DNA of 64,000 nucleotides from Torymus aiolomorphi. Lineage: Eukaryota > Arthropoda > Insecta > Hymenoptera > Torymidae. The stretch is taken from NCBI GenBank assembly GCA_036365515.1, contig CM070873.1, forward strand, positions 265,729,575 to 265,793,574, given 5' to 3'. This document shows, piece by piece, positions 52,212 through 62,246 of this stretch. How positions within the stretch are numbered: position 1 is the stretch's first letter; the number at the start of each line of letters is the position of its first letter. Below the pieces are notes generated by a model. That model was not told the origin of the DNA. It saw nothing but the letters and a program-made list of their open reading frames with translations, and made no database searches. A program made the position numbers and the translations under genes.

Positions 52212-54327
52212 TATTTCCGTCGGTGCCTTTCTTTGTCAAGCTTGACAAACACTCGGCCATCACCCGACGGAACATAGCCTCGAGGCTTTCTCGAGGCTCC
52301 TGCTGTTGTTGCCCCATCGCCGCCACTCCTGGATTCTGCTTTTTCCGCTGATCCGTGGTTGGCTCTGTAGGTACGTAGGCAAACTCTGGCAAGTAAGTGC
52401 GCTCTGGCGGTGGTGGCGAGTGATACACCTTATCTGCCGCGAGCGCTAATTCGGCCTCCCGGGCTAAATCCAGGAGCCCTCGGTAATCCGTAATTTGATT
52501 ACGCATCACCATTTTTTGTAGTTCTGGCCGCATGTTCCGGTGCAACATGTCCAATTGTTGGGGCATGCTAGGCACCGGAACTAACTTGAGAATCAAGGCT
52601 TGCAGATTCACTACGTAATCTCTCGTGAGTTCGTTTCTGCCTTGAGTCCTCGCGTTTATCTCCGCTAGGATTCGCTGTTGATGGCCCCTGTCACCGCCAT
52701 ACATGTGTATTATGGCCTCTTGGAAGTCTTGCCAAGATCGCCACGTATGACGGTTACTCCTATACCAGGTGGCCGCTACTCCACTCAGGAGCTCTGACAA
52801 TGACGAGAGTACTTCGTCGTACGTCAGATTTGCTAGAGCTCGACATTCCTCTACTCTCGTGAGGAATAACTCGACGCTCTGCTCCTTCAAGGACCCAGAG
52901 AACTTGATGTGCCATTTCCTTACGATTTGGCCAACATCACGGTTCGTCTGTTGAGGCACGTACGTCTGCCTCGTAGACTGGTCCAGTGTAGCGCTCACCC
53001 CCGCCTGACGCTGTGTAGGATTTCTTCCGCTATTCCTCCTAGCGTCCATTGGCGATTCAGTATTGGGGCTGCTGCTGTCAAAATTCACATATGTGAACGT
53101 GTCCTGAAAGTTCACATGTGGTGATCCTCGTCCCCTGCCCGCACTCGGTAGTTGGACTCCCTCCAAGCGCGTGCTTGAGGGTGGGTGTCGAGCTTCTTGG
53201 AGTATTCGCACACTCTCTTTGAGCTCTTCCACCTCTTTGACGAGTCTATGGATCACCGACAGCAGCTGTTCTGAGACTACGTTATCTCCCACAGCAATCC
53301 CTGCGGTACGCTGTTCCCCCGCACTTGGCCACTCAAAACTCTGTGGCTGCGGTGGACTTCGCGTTTGCTGCCAGAACGCGTGCTGCCCATTTTGTGCCGA
53401 CAACGACTCTTGTTCTTGACTCCGCCGGAATTGTCGTTGCCTGCGCTGCTCTTCTAGCAACGCCTGCTGTCGCTGCTGCTCTTGATGCTTTCGCTGTTGC
53501 TGCCGCTGCTGCTCCTGCTGTTGTTGCTGTTGCTGCCGTCGCTGCTGCTCCATCTGCTGCTGCTGTTGCATTTGTTGCTGCTGCATTTGCTGCTGCTGCA
53601 TTTGCTGCTGTTGCAGTTGCTGCTGCTGCATTTGCTGCTGCTGCATTTGCTGCTGCTGCATTTGTTGCTGCTGCAGTTGTTGCTGTTGAAGCTGTTGCTG
53701 TTGGAGCTGTCCCTCGGCTTCGGCTGGAGATGTCCCGGTGGGTGCTGCAGAGCTCAATATCTCTGTCCCGGAACCCTCCTGGCCGTTTGCCTCATCCGCT
53801 GGCTCCACCACTGCATTATGTGCTTGTTGTGGAGCGTTCATCCTCCGAGACTCCGAGAGTTTTTGCATCACTATCGGGTCATCAAGGAGCGTAATGAACG
53901 GGTGCGGTTGGTCTGGATCGGTATTGGGATCCACAATAGTCGACCCAGACTTGTTCATCAACGTTAAGTCGATGAACGCCCTTCGGGACTGCTCGCGTTT
54001 AGCAAACGCTTGCTTCTCCGACAGCTCCGGCTCTGGCACAAAATCGGCGGCACTGTAATCGCCCATAAGCCACTTGATCGTTGTCAGCATATTCACTGAT
54101 TGCAGATCTGACTGCTGCAGACCAAGGGCTTGCATGGCCTCGATAATTTCCTCTTCGGGCTGTGTATACGCCCAATTGAGTATCGCAGATTCCGCAAATT
54201 GCGACGATCGGGCCATGGTGTCAATTGGCTGTGCGCTTCCCCACGAACTTATTTTACTAGCGCGAGTAGTATCCTGATTGATGGCAGAGAGAGTTTGCCT
54301 TTTCAACCCGTGAGCTAGCTTTTTCAA
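51898..54327 (-). CDS. gag: Gypsy Gag polyprotein
   Basis: 809 codons. Residues 1-200 have no recognised fold. 207-315 is a long Gln/Met-rich tract made of QQQQLQQQQM units (CTG/TTG-rich on the plus strand at 53480-53710), probably a coiled coil. The capsid-type retrotransposon-gag domain lies at about 465-600 (WHIKFSG…VELFLTRVEECRALAN, then YRGLLDLAREAE). The C-terminus is Gly/Asn/Pro/Arg-rich, with no CCHC zinc knuckle; basic RG-type residues may bind RNA instead. Gag forms the particle that packages element RNA. The start ATG at 54327 follows an ~860-bp leader. Confidence 0.9.
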   Translation of the reverse strand: MKKLAHGLKRQTLSAINQDTTRASKISSWGSAQPIDTMARSSQFAESAILNWAYTQPEEEIIEAMQALGLQQSDLQSVNMLTTIKWLMGDYSAADFVPEPELSEKQAFAKREQSRRAFIDLTLMNKSGSTIVDPNTDPDQPHPFITLLDDPIVMQKLSESRRMNAPQQAHNAVVEPADEANGQEGSGTEILSSAAPTGTSPAEAEGQLQQQQLQQQQLQQQQMQQQQMQQQQMQQQQLQQQQMQQQQMQQQQMQQQQQMEQQRRQQQQQQQEQQRQQQRKHQEQQRQQALLEEQRRQRQFRRSQEQESLSAQNGQHAFWQQTRSPPQPQSFEWPSAGEQRTAGIAVGDNVVSEQLLSVIHRLVKEVEELKESVRILQEARHPPSSTRLEGVQLPSAGRGRGSPHVNFQDTFTYVNFDSSSPNTESPMDARRNSGRNPTQRQAGVSATLDQSTRQTYVPQQTNRDVGQIVRKWHIKFSGSLKEQSVELFLTRVEECRALANLTYDEVLSSLSELLSGVAATWYRSNRHTWRSWQDFQEAIIHMYGGDRGHQQRILAEINARTQGRNELTRDYVVNLQALILKLVPVPSMPQQLDMLHRNMRPELQKMVMRNQITDYRGLLDLAREAELALAADKVYHSPPPPERTYLPEFAYVPTEPTTDQRKKQNPGVAAMGQQQQEPRESLEAMFRRVMAECLSSLTKKGTDGNSGQTPNPQSFKKPKKKNNWENRQREGGQSNNQPSGGSSATHQARPPSPRSNGPPQRPEYRRGYGNEQRGSDRNPNAAGNQQGNGRGAGNHGHTPAPSSHISDRG

Positions 54328-55165
54328 CGCGAACCCGGGTTATTTTCTAAGAGCTACGGCGGTTGCTCTTAACCTCGATAATGTACGAGGATTTCCCGTA
54401 TGCGGCTCTAAAAAAAATAAAAGCTATTTCTGTAATTAATTACGATTTGTAATTAGTTACGCTCCACTACTCGCACTTGTAATTTTAAAATAAATATATG
54501 TGAAAAAAATTATATATATATGTGTCAAAACGGACAAAATCACCAAAAACACAAAAAAATAAATACAATTTTCACCTAAAAAAAATAAAAACAATTTTTA
54601 AGTTCGAGGGGATTTTTGCGCTCGAGTTTTTACTCGGGCGCACAGTCAACTTTTTGTTCCGAGAGTGCTTGCCGACTTTCTCTCGATCTTCTTCTAACTG
54701 CACGATAAAAGAAAAAAAAAAAATTTTATTTTTCGCCCAAAAAAAAATAATTCGTATCGGAAATACGAGAGGACGAGAAAAAAAAATTTTCGAGACGAGA
54801 AAAAAAATTAATTAAAAAAATTAATTATCGCTAAAAAAAAAAAAAAAAAAATTTTTTTGTCGTTAAAAAATTAATTGTTATTAAAAAACTTTAATTGTTA
54901 ACAATAATTCCTCAATGCTCCAAAAATTCCGCGATCAATATCTCTCCTCGTCGGCACACTAGGTCGAGGGTTATTGGCTATCGCACGCCTAACCTCTCGA
55001 CCGCACTCTCGCAACAGCACGGCTGTGTCACGCACACGCACACACGCGCCTACGAGCTGCGGCACGAAGAGCCTTTGTTTGCAGCTTACGCTCAGCTACG
55101 CTGCTGAGCTTCTTCGCGCCAAGCTTCGCCGCGAATCACGTACGCGTCGCAGGTCCTTCTCCACC
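54328..55165 (-). other. Gypsy 5' leader
   Basis: AT-rich leader with long A-runs on the plus strand (54836-54850). No long frame. A possible packaging region, inferred only from position. Confidence 0.6.
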
Positions 55166-55186
55166 CCAAAACGTTGTGGCGCCAGT
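55166..55186 (-). promoter_or_regulatory. Primer-binding site (PBS)
   Basis: On the minus strand, two to three bases after the 5' LTR, the sequence is TGGCGCCACAACG. TGGCGCC is a common retroelement PBS start complementary to a tRNA 3' end ending in GGCGCCA. I do not assign the tRNA; it is near, but not equal to, the lysine type. Confidence 0.65.
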
Positions 55187-56257
55187 TGTAACGGGATGGC
55201 TAGTGGGGAAAATCCCAACAAGCCACAGGCCAGCGATGCCCTAGAACACGGTGCCGCGGGTGTCAGACTAAAATGACTTGCCCGGGGATCTGCTCCTGGA
55301 ATCCCGAAAACAACGCGAAGATCGCACCCGAACTTCGCTTTCCAACTAATTGGATCGCTGAGTGAAAAGCGCGCGCTCGACGAGTAAAGCGCGCGGCCGC
55401 TATGCTGCTCAGATATGAAAACGACCGGCGGAGTAGTTTACCCGCGGAGGCGGCGGTATCCGGGAGAAGGACAGGTTGTAAAGAACAACGCGACGAGTAA
55501 CTAGATATCACAATATATTCACAAACACTAATCTTTACAAGCACGACGCAAGTGCTGATTAGTACAAAGAGTTAGTTCGCGCGCGACCGTTAATATTCAA
55601 ACGCGCGAACTACACGGCGCGCGGCGAAGCTGCTAATTTCGCGCGCGGTGTTAAAGTACGGAGGGCTGACACACACCCCCACGTACACGGCACAGAAGGC
55701 TTGCACGGGGCGATTTCCGTGCGAGCCTTTACAATAAACCCGCGAGAGGAGAGTAGAAAACTTACGTTAGGAAGGAGCAGCCGGTGCACTCGACTCTCTC
55801 TCGCTCCCTGTCGCTCGCACAGCAGTTGTGCTCTCTTTTCTCTCTCTCTTGCTCGCTGTATCGTGTCGGCAGGCGGGTTGGCTGCCGGCTCGTTTCTCAC
55901 AGTCTCGTGCGGCTCACGCGGCTCGGGACAGCTCTCTCTGTCTCTCTTTCGCACGTTCACTTTATACGGCGCCTCCACTACACTCGCGGGGTCTCACAAG
56001 GTACGATAGGACGGCGCGGACAAGTAAAAACAGGAGAGACACGGAGGAGATGTTTTTAGCGCGATGGCAGACACGAATATGGCTCCCCTTTCTCGCGGGA
56101 ACCAGTTAGCAGCTTCGCGACGGATGACGGGCATTTTACGCGTCGCGAGACCGATTCGCTACGCGCGGCGCGCCTCGATTCGGCTGCGCAGGAGTTGCGC
56201 GCGCGCGCTCACTACCTTCGCGCGGTAGATTAGAATCGCGGCTAGACACGCGTTACA
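55187..56257 (-). repeat. 5' LTR of the Gypsy element
   Basis: Same length and ends as the 3' LTR. Differences include one fewer G near 55206, an extra CTG near 55404 and shorter CT runs near 55835 and 55935. TATA-like box on the minus strand at about 55960-55966. Confidence 0.95.
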
Positions 56258-56714
56258 GAACATTAAGGGTTGCATCCCTTATTTTTTAGAGGGTGTAATT
56301 GTGTTTTTTAAAGAATAATTTTTGTTGCGAGAATTCATAAAATAATTAGAAATAGGTTAAAACATTATTTTTACCAACTACAATAAATAACAGTTGTTGT
56401 TTTTGGGCATTCTTCGCGAAACAACCCCTTAAGAGGTGGTAAACCACCCCAACACAAATGAATTAGGTATATTTTTTTGGCAATTATTTTTTTCCTTAAA
56501 ATGGGTTCTTGAAGTCGTTAATCGGAATCCACAGTTAGATCCACAATAAAAATTTGAAAATAGTGAATTCAATATGGCGAAAAATTTTTTAGAAATATTT
56601 TAAATTCCACGAAAAATAGTATGTAGACCCCCTAGCGGAAATTATATTATGTAAATAAGTGTATAATAATGTAACAATGTTTTGTTATGTTATTCTATTA
56701 TTTATTATTTTTTT

Positions 56715-56754
56715 ATCATACACTTGTTTATCGTACGATAAACAAGTGTATGAT
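56715..56754. repeat. Perfect 40-bp palindrome (left arm copy)
   Basis: ATCATACACTTGTTTATCGT followed at once by its exact reverse complement, centred on CGTACG. The same palindrome stands in the right inverted repeat at 60799-60838. Confidence 0.9.
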
Positions 56755-57398
56755 AATGTAGTTGTTTGTAAAAAAGTGTAAGAAAACGTAACAAATTGTA
56801 CTTTTCTACTGGATTTCGGACGCTTTTATATTTTACCACAGTTTATACCATTTTTTAATAATTTCTTACTTTTCCTTACATTTGTCTACGTTTTATTACT
56901 TTTTAATTTGTACTCTTAATTCAAATTTTATAGGCATTCTTACACTTTCGTACATCTTTTTACATTTTATTATATATTTGTACTTTAATTACATCTTTTT
57001 ACGTTTATATACAAATTTTGATACACATTTTACATCGTATCACATATTTGTACACTTTTTTCAAATAGTTCATAATTATACTTGATAATAATTTATAATT
57101 GTACTTTTATTTAAATAAAGCTATAAATAAAATATTTTCAAAGATGTAAAGAAAAAATACTAAAACGTAATAAAATGTAAATTATTATATATTAGAAATA
57201 TAATTAATATATGTTACAAAATGTAAGTTACTGTATAAAAGTTTAAATTTTTACAAATTCTTACAGATTTTTACAGTTTATTATCTTTTAATACAAATTC
57301 TTATACAATTCTACCAATTTCTAAGCAGCACAACGACCAATTTTAAATCCTACGTGTCAGCCAACAGCAGACGGCAAGCTAGCTAATTATTCTGACGA

Positions 57399-58870
57399 TC
57401 ATGGATTATATGTTTTACAATAATGATATTCATGAAAAAAATGTTGTAAACATAGCGATTTTTTGCACCATGAACATGTTATAATCGCTCGTTTACCACA
57501 AATATCGCATGTAATAAAATTAGAATTGAAGCAAAATTTTTTTGGGTTTTCAATTTTTTCTGGCCTTTCATCAATGTAACCGGCGGCGTACCAAGCATAT
57601 TTAAATAAATTTTGAAATCTGGGACTTGATAATTGATTATGTACTAATGAATGCATTTTGATTATATTATTTCTATCATGTAAGTTGAGATCCTCATTTG
57701 TTAGAAATATCATATCCGAAAACGTTCGAACGAAGTTCTTCCACATTCGAAAACCGTAAATATCAAGCGGTTGAAGTTCACTTGTTCTTTGTGGAATTTG
57801 TAGAATCGTTAAGGTTTTATGTTCCGGTTTTACTTTATAAATTATATCTAGGCAGTGACCTTTCCATGAATCAAGCAATACTTGTTATGGTAGTTGATGG
57901 AAAATATACATCTTGCGCCCAAGTTTCAACATGTTCTTTAGTCAATTTACCTGATTTTGATGCCATTACATAAACATTTTCTGCTGCAAATAAATTTTTT
58001 CTGACTACAGTTCCAAACTCTCCCTTTGGTTCTTGCATGACTAAAAAGAAGGGTGATAGAAGTTTTCCTTCAGCAGATACAGTAGGTTAGATAGTATAAG
58101 AATGAGTTGTCGAATGCACTGATTGCACTATACTCTCTACACTTTTATCTCCTCTAAGATTGAGGGTTCGACCACTGTGTATTTCGTAATTAAAACCACT
58201 TATGGTCGGAGTTATAAACACGTTTTGCATCATATTTTATGATGGCATTTTTTACTCTATTGCGAAATTCCTGTTTTTGTGCTGACCATTCTTCTGAATC
58301 ATCTATAGATTTTTTAGTAATAATTTTTGTTATTTTTCGAGAAACGATATTAAATCGCCGTTTAAATTCATTTAACCAGTGTCTAGAAGCTTTAAATTAA
58401 TTGAAGTTTAACTCTAATGCTTTTTCTTTTGCCATAAGTCTTACATCAATGTCATGAATGGGTATTCTATTCGATCTGGCTACGTTAAATTTTTGTAAAC
58501 AATATTCCTCAATTTTTTTCAATTTATCGATCCTACTTCCTCCTATTGCCACTTGATCTCTCCATCTATACAGCTGACGTGCTGTTTTTAATTTTTTGAA
58601 TCGATTTTGGACTGTTTCAAATTTTAACTTGTTTTTACTACTTAACCAATACTCCACAGCTTGCTTTTTGTAGTCAAAATTAATACTCTCTGATTCGGTC
58701 CTACATTGATTTTCAGTTTCGGGTGTTATCATATCTTCTGCATCGATATCTTCATGTAAATCATCTGCAGGTATGTCATCGTAAGGTTCGTAGGTATCAT
58801 CATAATATAGAAATTCTTCCGTTTCTTCGTAAATACTACGATCATTTATACTTGATATTATAATATAATA
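57399..58870 (-). pseudogene. Pogo-like DDE transposase, decayed
   Basis: Homology runs from about 58870 to 57399 across several frames. The start is an acidic leader, then residues encoding a helix-turn-helix (frame 58732-58397, LYRWRDQVAIGG). An in-frame stop follows near 58394, and the next segment (ASRHWLNEFKRRFN) continues in the same frame. A middle part near 58230-57900 is broken by stops and shifts. The last 159 codons (57878-57399) hold DSWKGHC (second Asp), RTSELQPLDIYGFRMWKNF (third Asp, the LQPLD motif of pogo/DDE_1 enzymes) and a terminal Cys/His zinc-binding segment (CDICG…CSWCKKSLCLQHF). Superfamily assignment rests on LQPLD and is not certain. The enzyme cannot be made from this copy. 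Confidence 0.7.
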
Positions 58871-60278
58871 ATTTCTTTTCTTGATCTTGAAACATACTGT
58901 TTAAAATAAATAAAACATTCATCGCATTTACCAAATTCATATTTATGGAAAATATTTTCTTTCTTCTTTTAGATACGTTGAGTCGCAGTGTAAACCTGTA
59001 AAAGTTTTAGTTATTATAGCCTTTTTATAGCCATAACAGTATAGGAATGTACAATAGTATGAATGTACAGTAAGTGTAAAAAGTATTCAGACATCCAAAA
59101 CTTTTGAGGAAAACATTTTACTAAATTCCTTTGTAAGTGCATGGGAATTCGTTATTGTTTGTCAATGTTTTGTCTACAAGATACACTATTTTATTAGCAT
59201 TAAATAGTTGCTAAACGTTATTATTATAAATAAAGTACTACTTCTATTCACTCGTATGAATATTTTTTTACACTTAACTTAACTGATTAAATCGTCAGTA
59301 TGTCATATTTTATATATTAGAATAACAGTAATGTAACAGTAATTCTAAAAATTAAAATCAAAACATAATTTTTACTATCATAAAATAATTCAATGCATGT
59401 ATTAAAGAAAGTTTCACTATCAAAATATTTACAATTGGTACAATAAAGATTCTATAATAGATTTTTACTGAATTTGACTTTCTTAACTTCGGCCACTTGT
59501 TCAAAATTTATTGTATATTTTGACGAGTTTTATATTTAAAAATGCTGCATTTTATTTAACTTTTCAATATTATATCTATTATATCCTTCTATTAGAAATA
59601 TTTTGAATAATTATGTAGAAGAAAGAAATTTCAATTATATGGTTACTTACGACTATTATTATTGTTGTTATCATTCAATTCAAATAGGATTTCGTACTCG
59701 TAAAATGTTTACTTGCCATTAAAAAATATGATGCAAGTACCTCCAGACACTTATATTTTCAATTAATACCCATAAAATAATGTTGACATTGAATATTAAT
59801 TTAACACGAGCGTAGAAAAACGTTCAGTAACGTATATTTGTTTTCGACTGACCGATGTTTCACTTATTTATGAATAAAAGAGGAGGAATCGGGAGATAAG
59901 CCATATCAATGCAAGTGTACATAATCTTGTATATTGCGCAATAACCATGAATTGCTATCATTATCATTATATTAAAAATTTTGTTCATATTAATTTATAT
60001 TAATACATCATAAATAAACTTTTCTTATTAAAACCTATCATAATTTCAACAAGCATGAAAATCTATCCTAGCTGAAATTATAAAATATGAAAGAAAATAA
60101 GAAAATACTTATAAAATGGAATAAATTGTCGAAAAATATAAGAAATCATACGATACTGGATTTCGGGCATATTTAACAAGTTGTTAAAGTTTCTTACATT
60201 TTCTTTCAATTCCTTACGTTTTCTAAATATTTCCTTGTGTAGCTTATTTTTATGAAATTATAAGGAAGTATTTGTTAG
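58871..60278. other. Inner AT-rich part of the pogo-like element
   Basis: Lies between the transposase and the right inverted repeat. No further frame recognised; it may include the promoter and first exon of the transposase. Confidence 0.5.
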
Positions 60279-60798
60279 AAAAATCTGTAAGAATTTGTAA
60301 AAATTTAAACTTTTATACAGTAACTTACATTTTGTAACATATATTAATTATATTTCTAATACATAATAATTTACATTTTATTACGTTTTAGTATTTTTTC
60401 TTTACATCTTTGAAAATATTTTATTTATAGCTTTATTTAAATAAAAGTACAATTATAAATTATTATAAAAGTATAATTATGAACTATTTGAAAAAAGTGT
60501 ACAAATATGTGATACGATGTAAAATGTGTATCAAAATTTGTATATAAACGTAAAAAGATGTAATTAAAAGTACAAATATATAATAAAATGTAAAAAGATG
60601 TACGAAAGTATAAGAATGCCTATAAAATTTGAATTAAGAGTACAAATTAAAAAGTAATAAAACGTAGACAAATGTAAGGAAAAGTAAGAAAGTATTAAAA
60701 AATGGTATAAACTGTGGTAAAATGTAAAAGCATCCGAAATCCAGTAGAAAAGTACAATTTGTTACCTTTTCTTACACTTTTTTACAAACAACTACATT

Positions 60799-60838
60799 AT
60801 CATACACTTGTTTATCGTACGATAAACAAGTGTATGAT
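60799..60838. repeat. Perfect 40-bp palindrome (right arm copy)
   Basis: Identical to 56715-56754. Its survival without a single change in both arms, in a decaying element, is notable. Confidence 0.9.
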
Positions 60839-61545
60839 AAAAAATAATAAATAATAGCATAACATAACAAAACATTGTTACATTATTATACACTTATTTA
60901 CATAATATAATTTCCGCTAGGGGGTCTACATACTATTTTTCGTGGAATTTAAAATATTTCTAAAAAATTTTTCGCCATATTGAATTCACTATTTTCAAAT
61001 TTTTATTGTGGATCTAACTGTGGATTCCGATTAACGACTTCAAGAACCCATTTTAAGGAAAAAAATAATTGCCAAAAAAATATACCTAATTCATTTGTGT
61101 TGGGGTGGTTTACCACCTCTTAAGGGGTTGTTTCGCGAAGAATGCCCAAACACACCAACTGTTATTTATTGTAGTTGGCAAAAATAATGTTTTGACCTAT
61201 TTTTAATTATTTTATGAATTCTCACAACAAAAATTATTCTTAAAAAAACACAATTTCACCCTCTAAAAAATAAGGGATGCAACCCTTAATGTTCATACTA
61301 CCACGGATTTCTTGACTTTTTAATAAGAAACTCTTTCCATTTTGTTTCGTTAAAAAAAGTTAACTAGAAGCCGAGATATATCAAAAAAACGTTTCTTGGG
61401 GGTAAACTTTAGGGGTGATTTTAACCCTTATAAAGCGCTTCTCAGCCGCAAAAAAAAAATGGTTTCGTGAATCTCGCATGGAGGCCTACTTTTTAATATG
61501 GGTTTGGAATTTTTTTGAATTTGACAGTTCGGGTACTTTCCTTGT

Positions 61546-62246
61546 CAGTTTGAAGACACGGTGATACTTACGATATTTAATTAAGGATGATTTATTAATA
61601 ATTTTAATTTTTAAGGGTAAAACGCGGGTTTAATAATTAATTTTAAGAGTGAATTTACAATGAAACGCGGGTTTAATTTAAATAATAATTTTTTTATAAG
61701 GGTGAGGATTTCGTAAATTTGTTGGTGAAGTTTATTACGAAGCGCGGTTATTTACTCATTTATTCGCGGATTTTCTTTTAAATAATTTAATTTTTCAGGG
61801 TAAAGGGAGCCCCTGCCATCGCTTCCTTCTGTGAGATGCTACCTATGGCTCGCCGGGACCAATCCTGATACAATGTATCAGGAGTACTTCCGGTTTCCCA
61901 TCTCCAGGGAAAAAAGGAACAAAACATTCAGTTCTTTAACTTTAAGGCGGGCCCTGGCCATCTCTTCTATAACCCTTATTATTTTATTATTTATTAATTT
62001 AGTTACAAATAGGATACATGAAATTACAATTAGGTCGCACGTGGAATATAAAAATATAAATATCGCAATAAGGTAATATATTAAATATCGTATAAAGAAG
62101 TAAACAATGAATAAATTTAATTAGGTCGTAAACACGCGTGTTTTAATTTATCTACATGGATTATCTTAGATCTATTATTTCCTAAATCTATCTTCGCGTT
62201 TCTATCGCCCATTAACTCAATTATTTTATAACTTATTGTTTATAAT
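61546..62246. other. Flank of the Gypsy-like remnant, nothing coding
   Basis: AT-rich with two AAACGCGGGTTTAAT repeats (61619, 61661) and a GC-richer block (61800-61930) containing GATACAATGTATC. It might contain the 3' LTR of the pol remnant to the right, but I cannot define LTR ends. Confidence 0.4.

Larger units (their letters stand above)
47234..56257 (-). mobile_element. Near-complete Gypsy LTR retrotransposon (9,024 bp)
   Basis: Two LTRs of equal length (1,071 bp) flanked by the 4-bp duplication GAAC (47230-47233, 56258-56261). Transcribed on the minus strand: 5' LTR 56257-55187, PBS, gag, pol, PPT, 3' LTR. No envelope gene lies between pol and the 3' LTR. The LTRs differ only by a few small indels and substitutions, so the insertion is young. 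One frameshift separates the reverse transcriptase part from the integrase part. Confidence 0.95.
46980..61545 (-). mobile_element. Pogo-like DNA transposon with ~1.26-kb inverted repeats
   Basis: Ends ACAAGGAAAGTRCCCGAACT. The left repeat (46980-47233, then 56262-57272 after the Gypsy insertion) pairs with the right repeat (about 60279-61545) over some 1.26 kb at high identity. The inner 3 kb holds a decayed minus-strand transposase. Without the Gypsy copy the element is about 5.5 kb. Very long terminal repeats plus an IS630/pogo-type transposase are unusual. No clear target duplication was seen (left flank AACTT, right flank CAGTT). Confidence 0.8.

Noticed and set aside
53325..53967. Ala- and Leu-rich plus-strand ORFs
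   Set aside because: Antisense shadows of the Gln-rich tract of the Gypsy gag gene.
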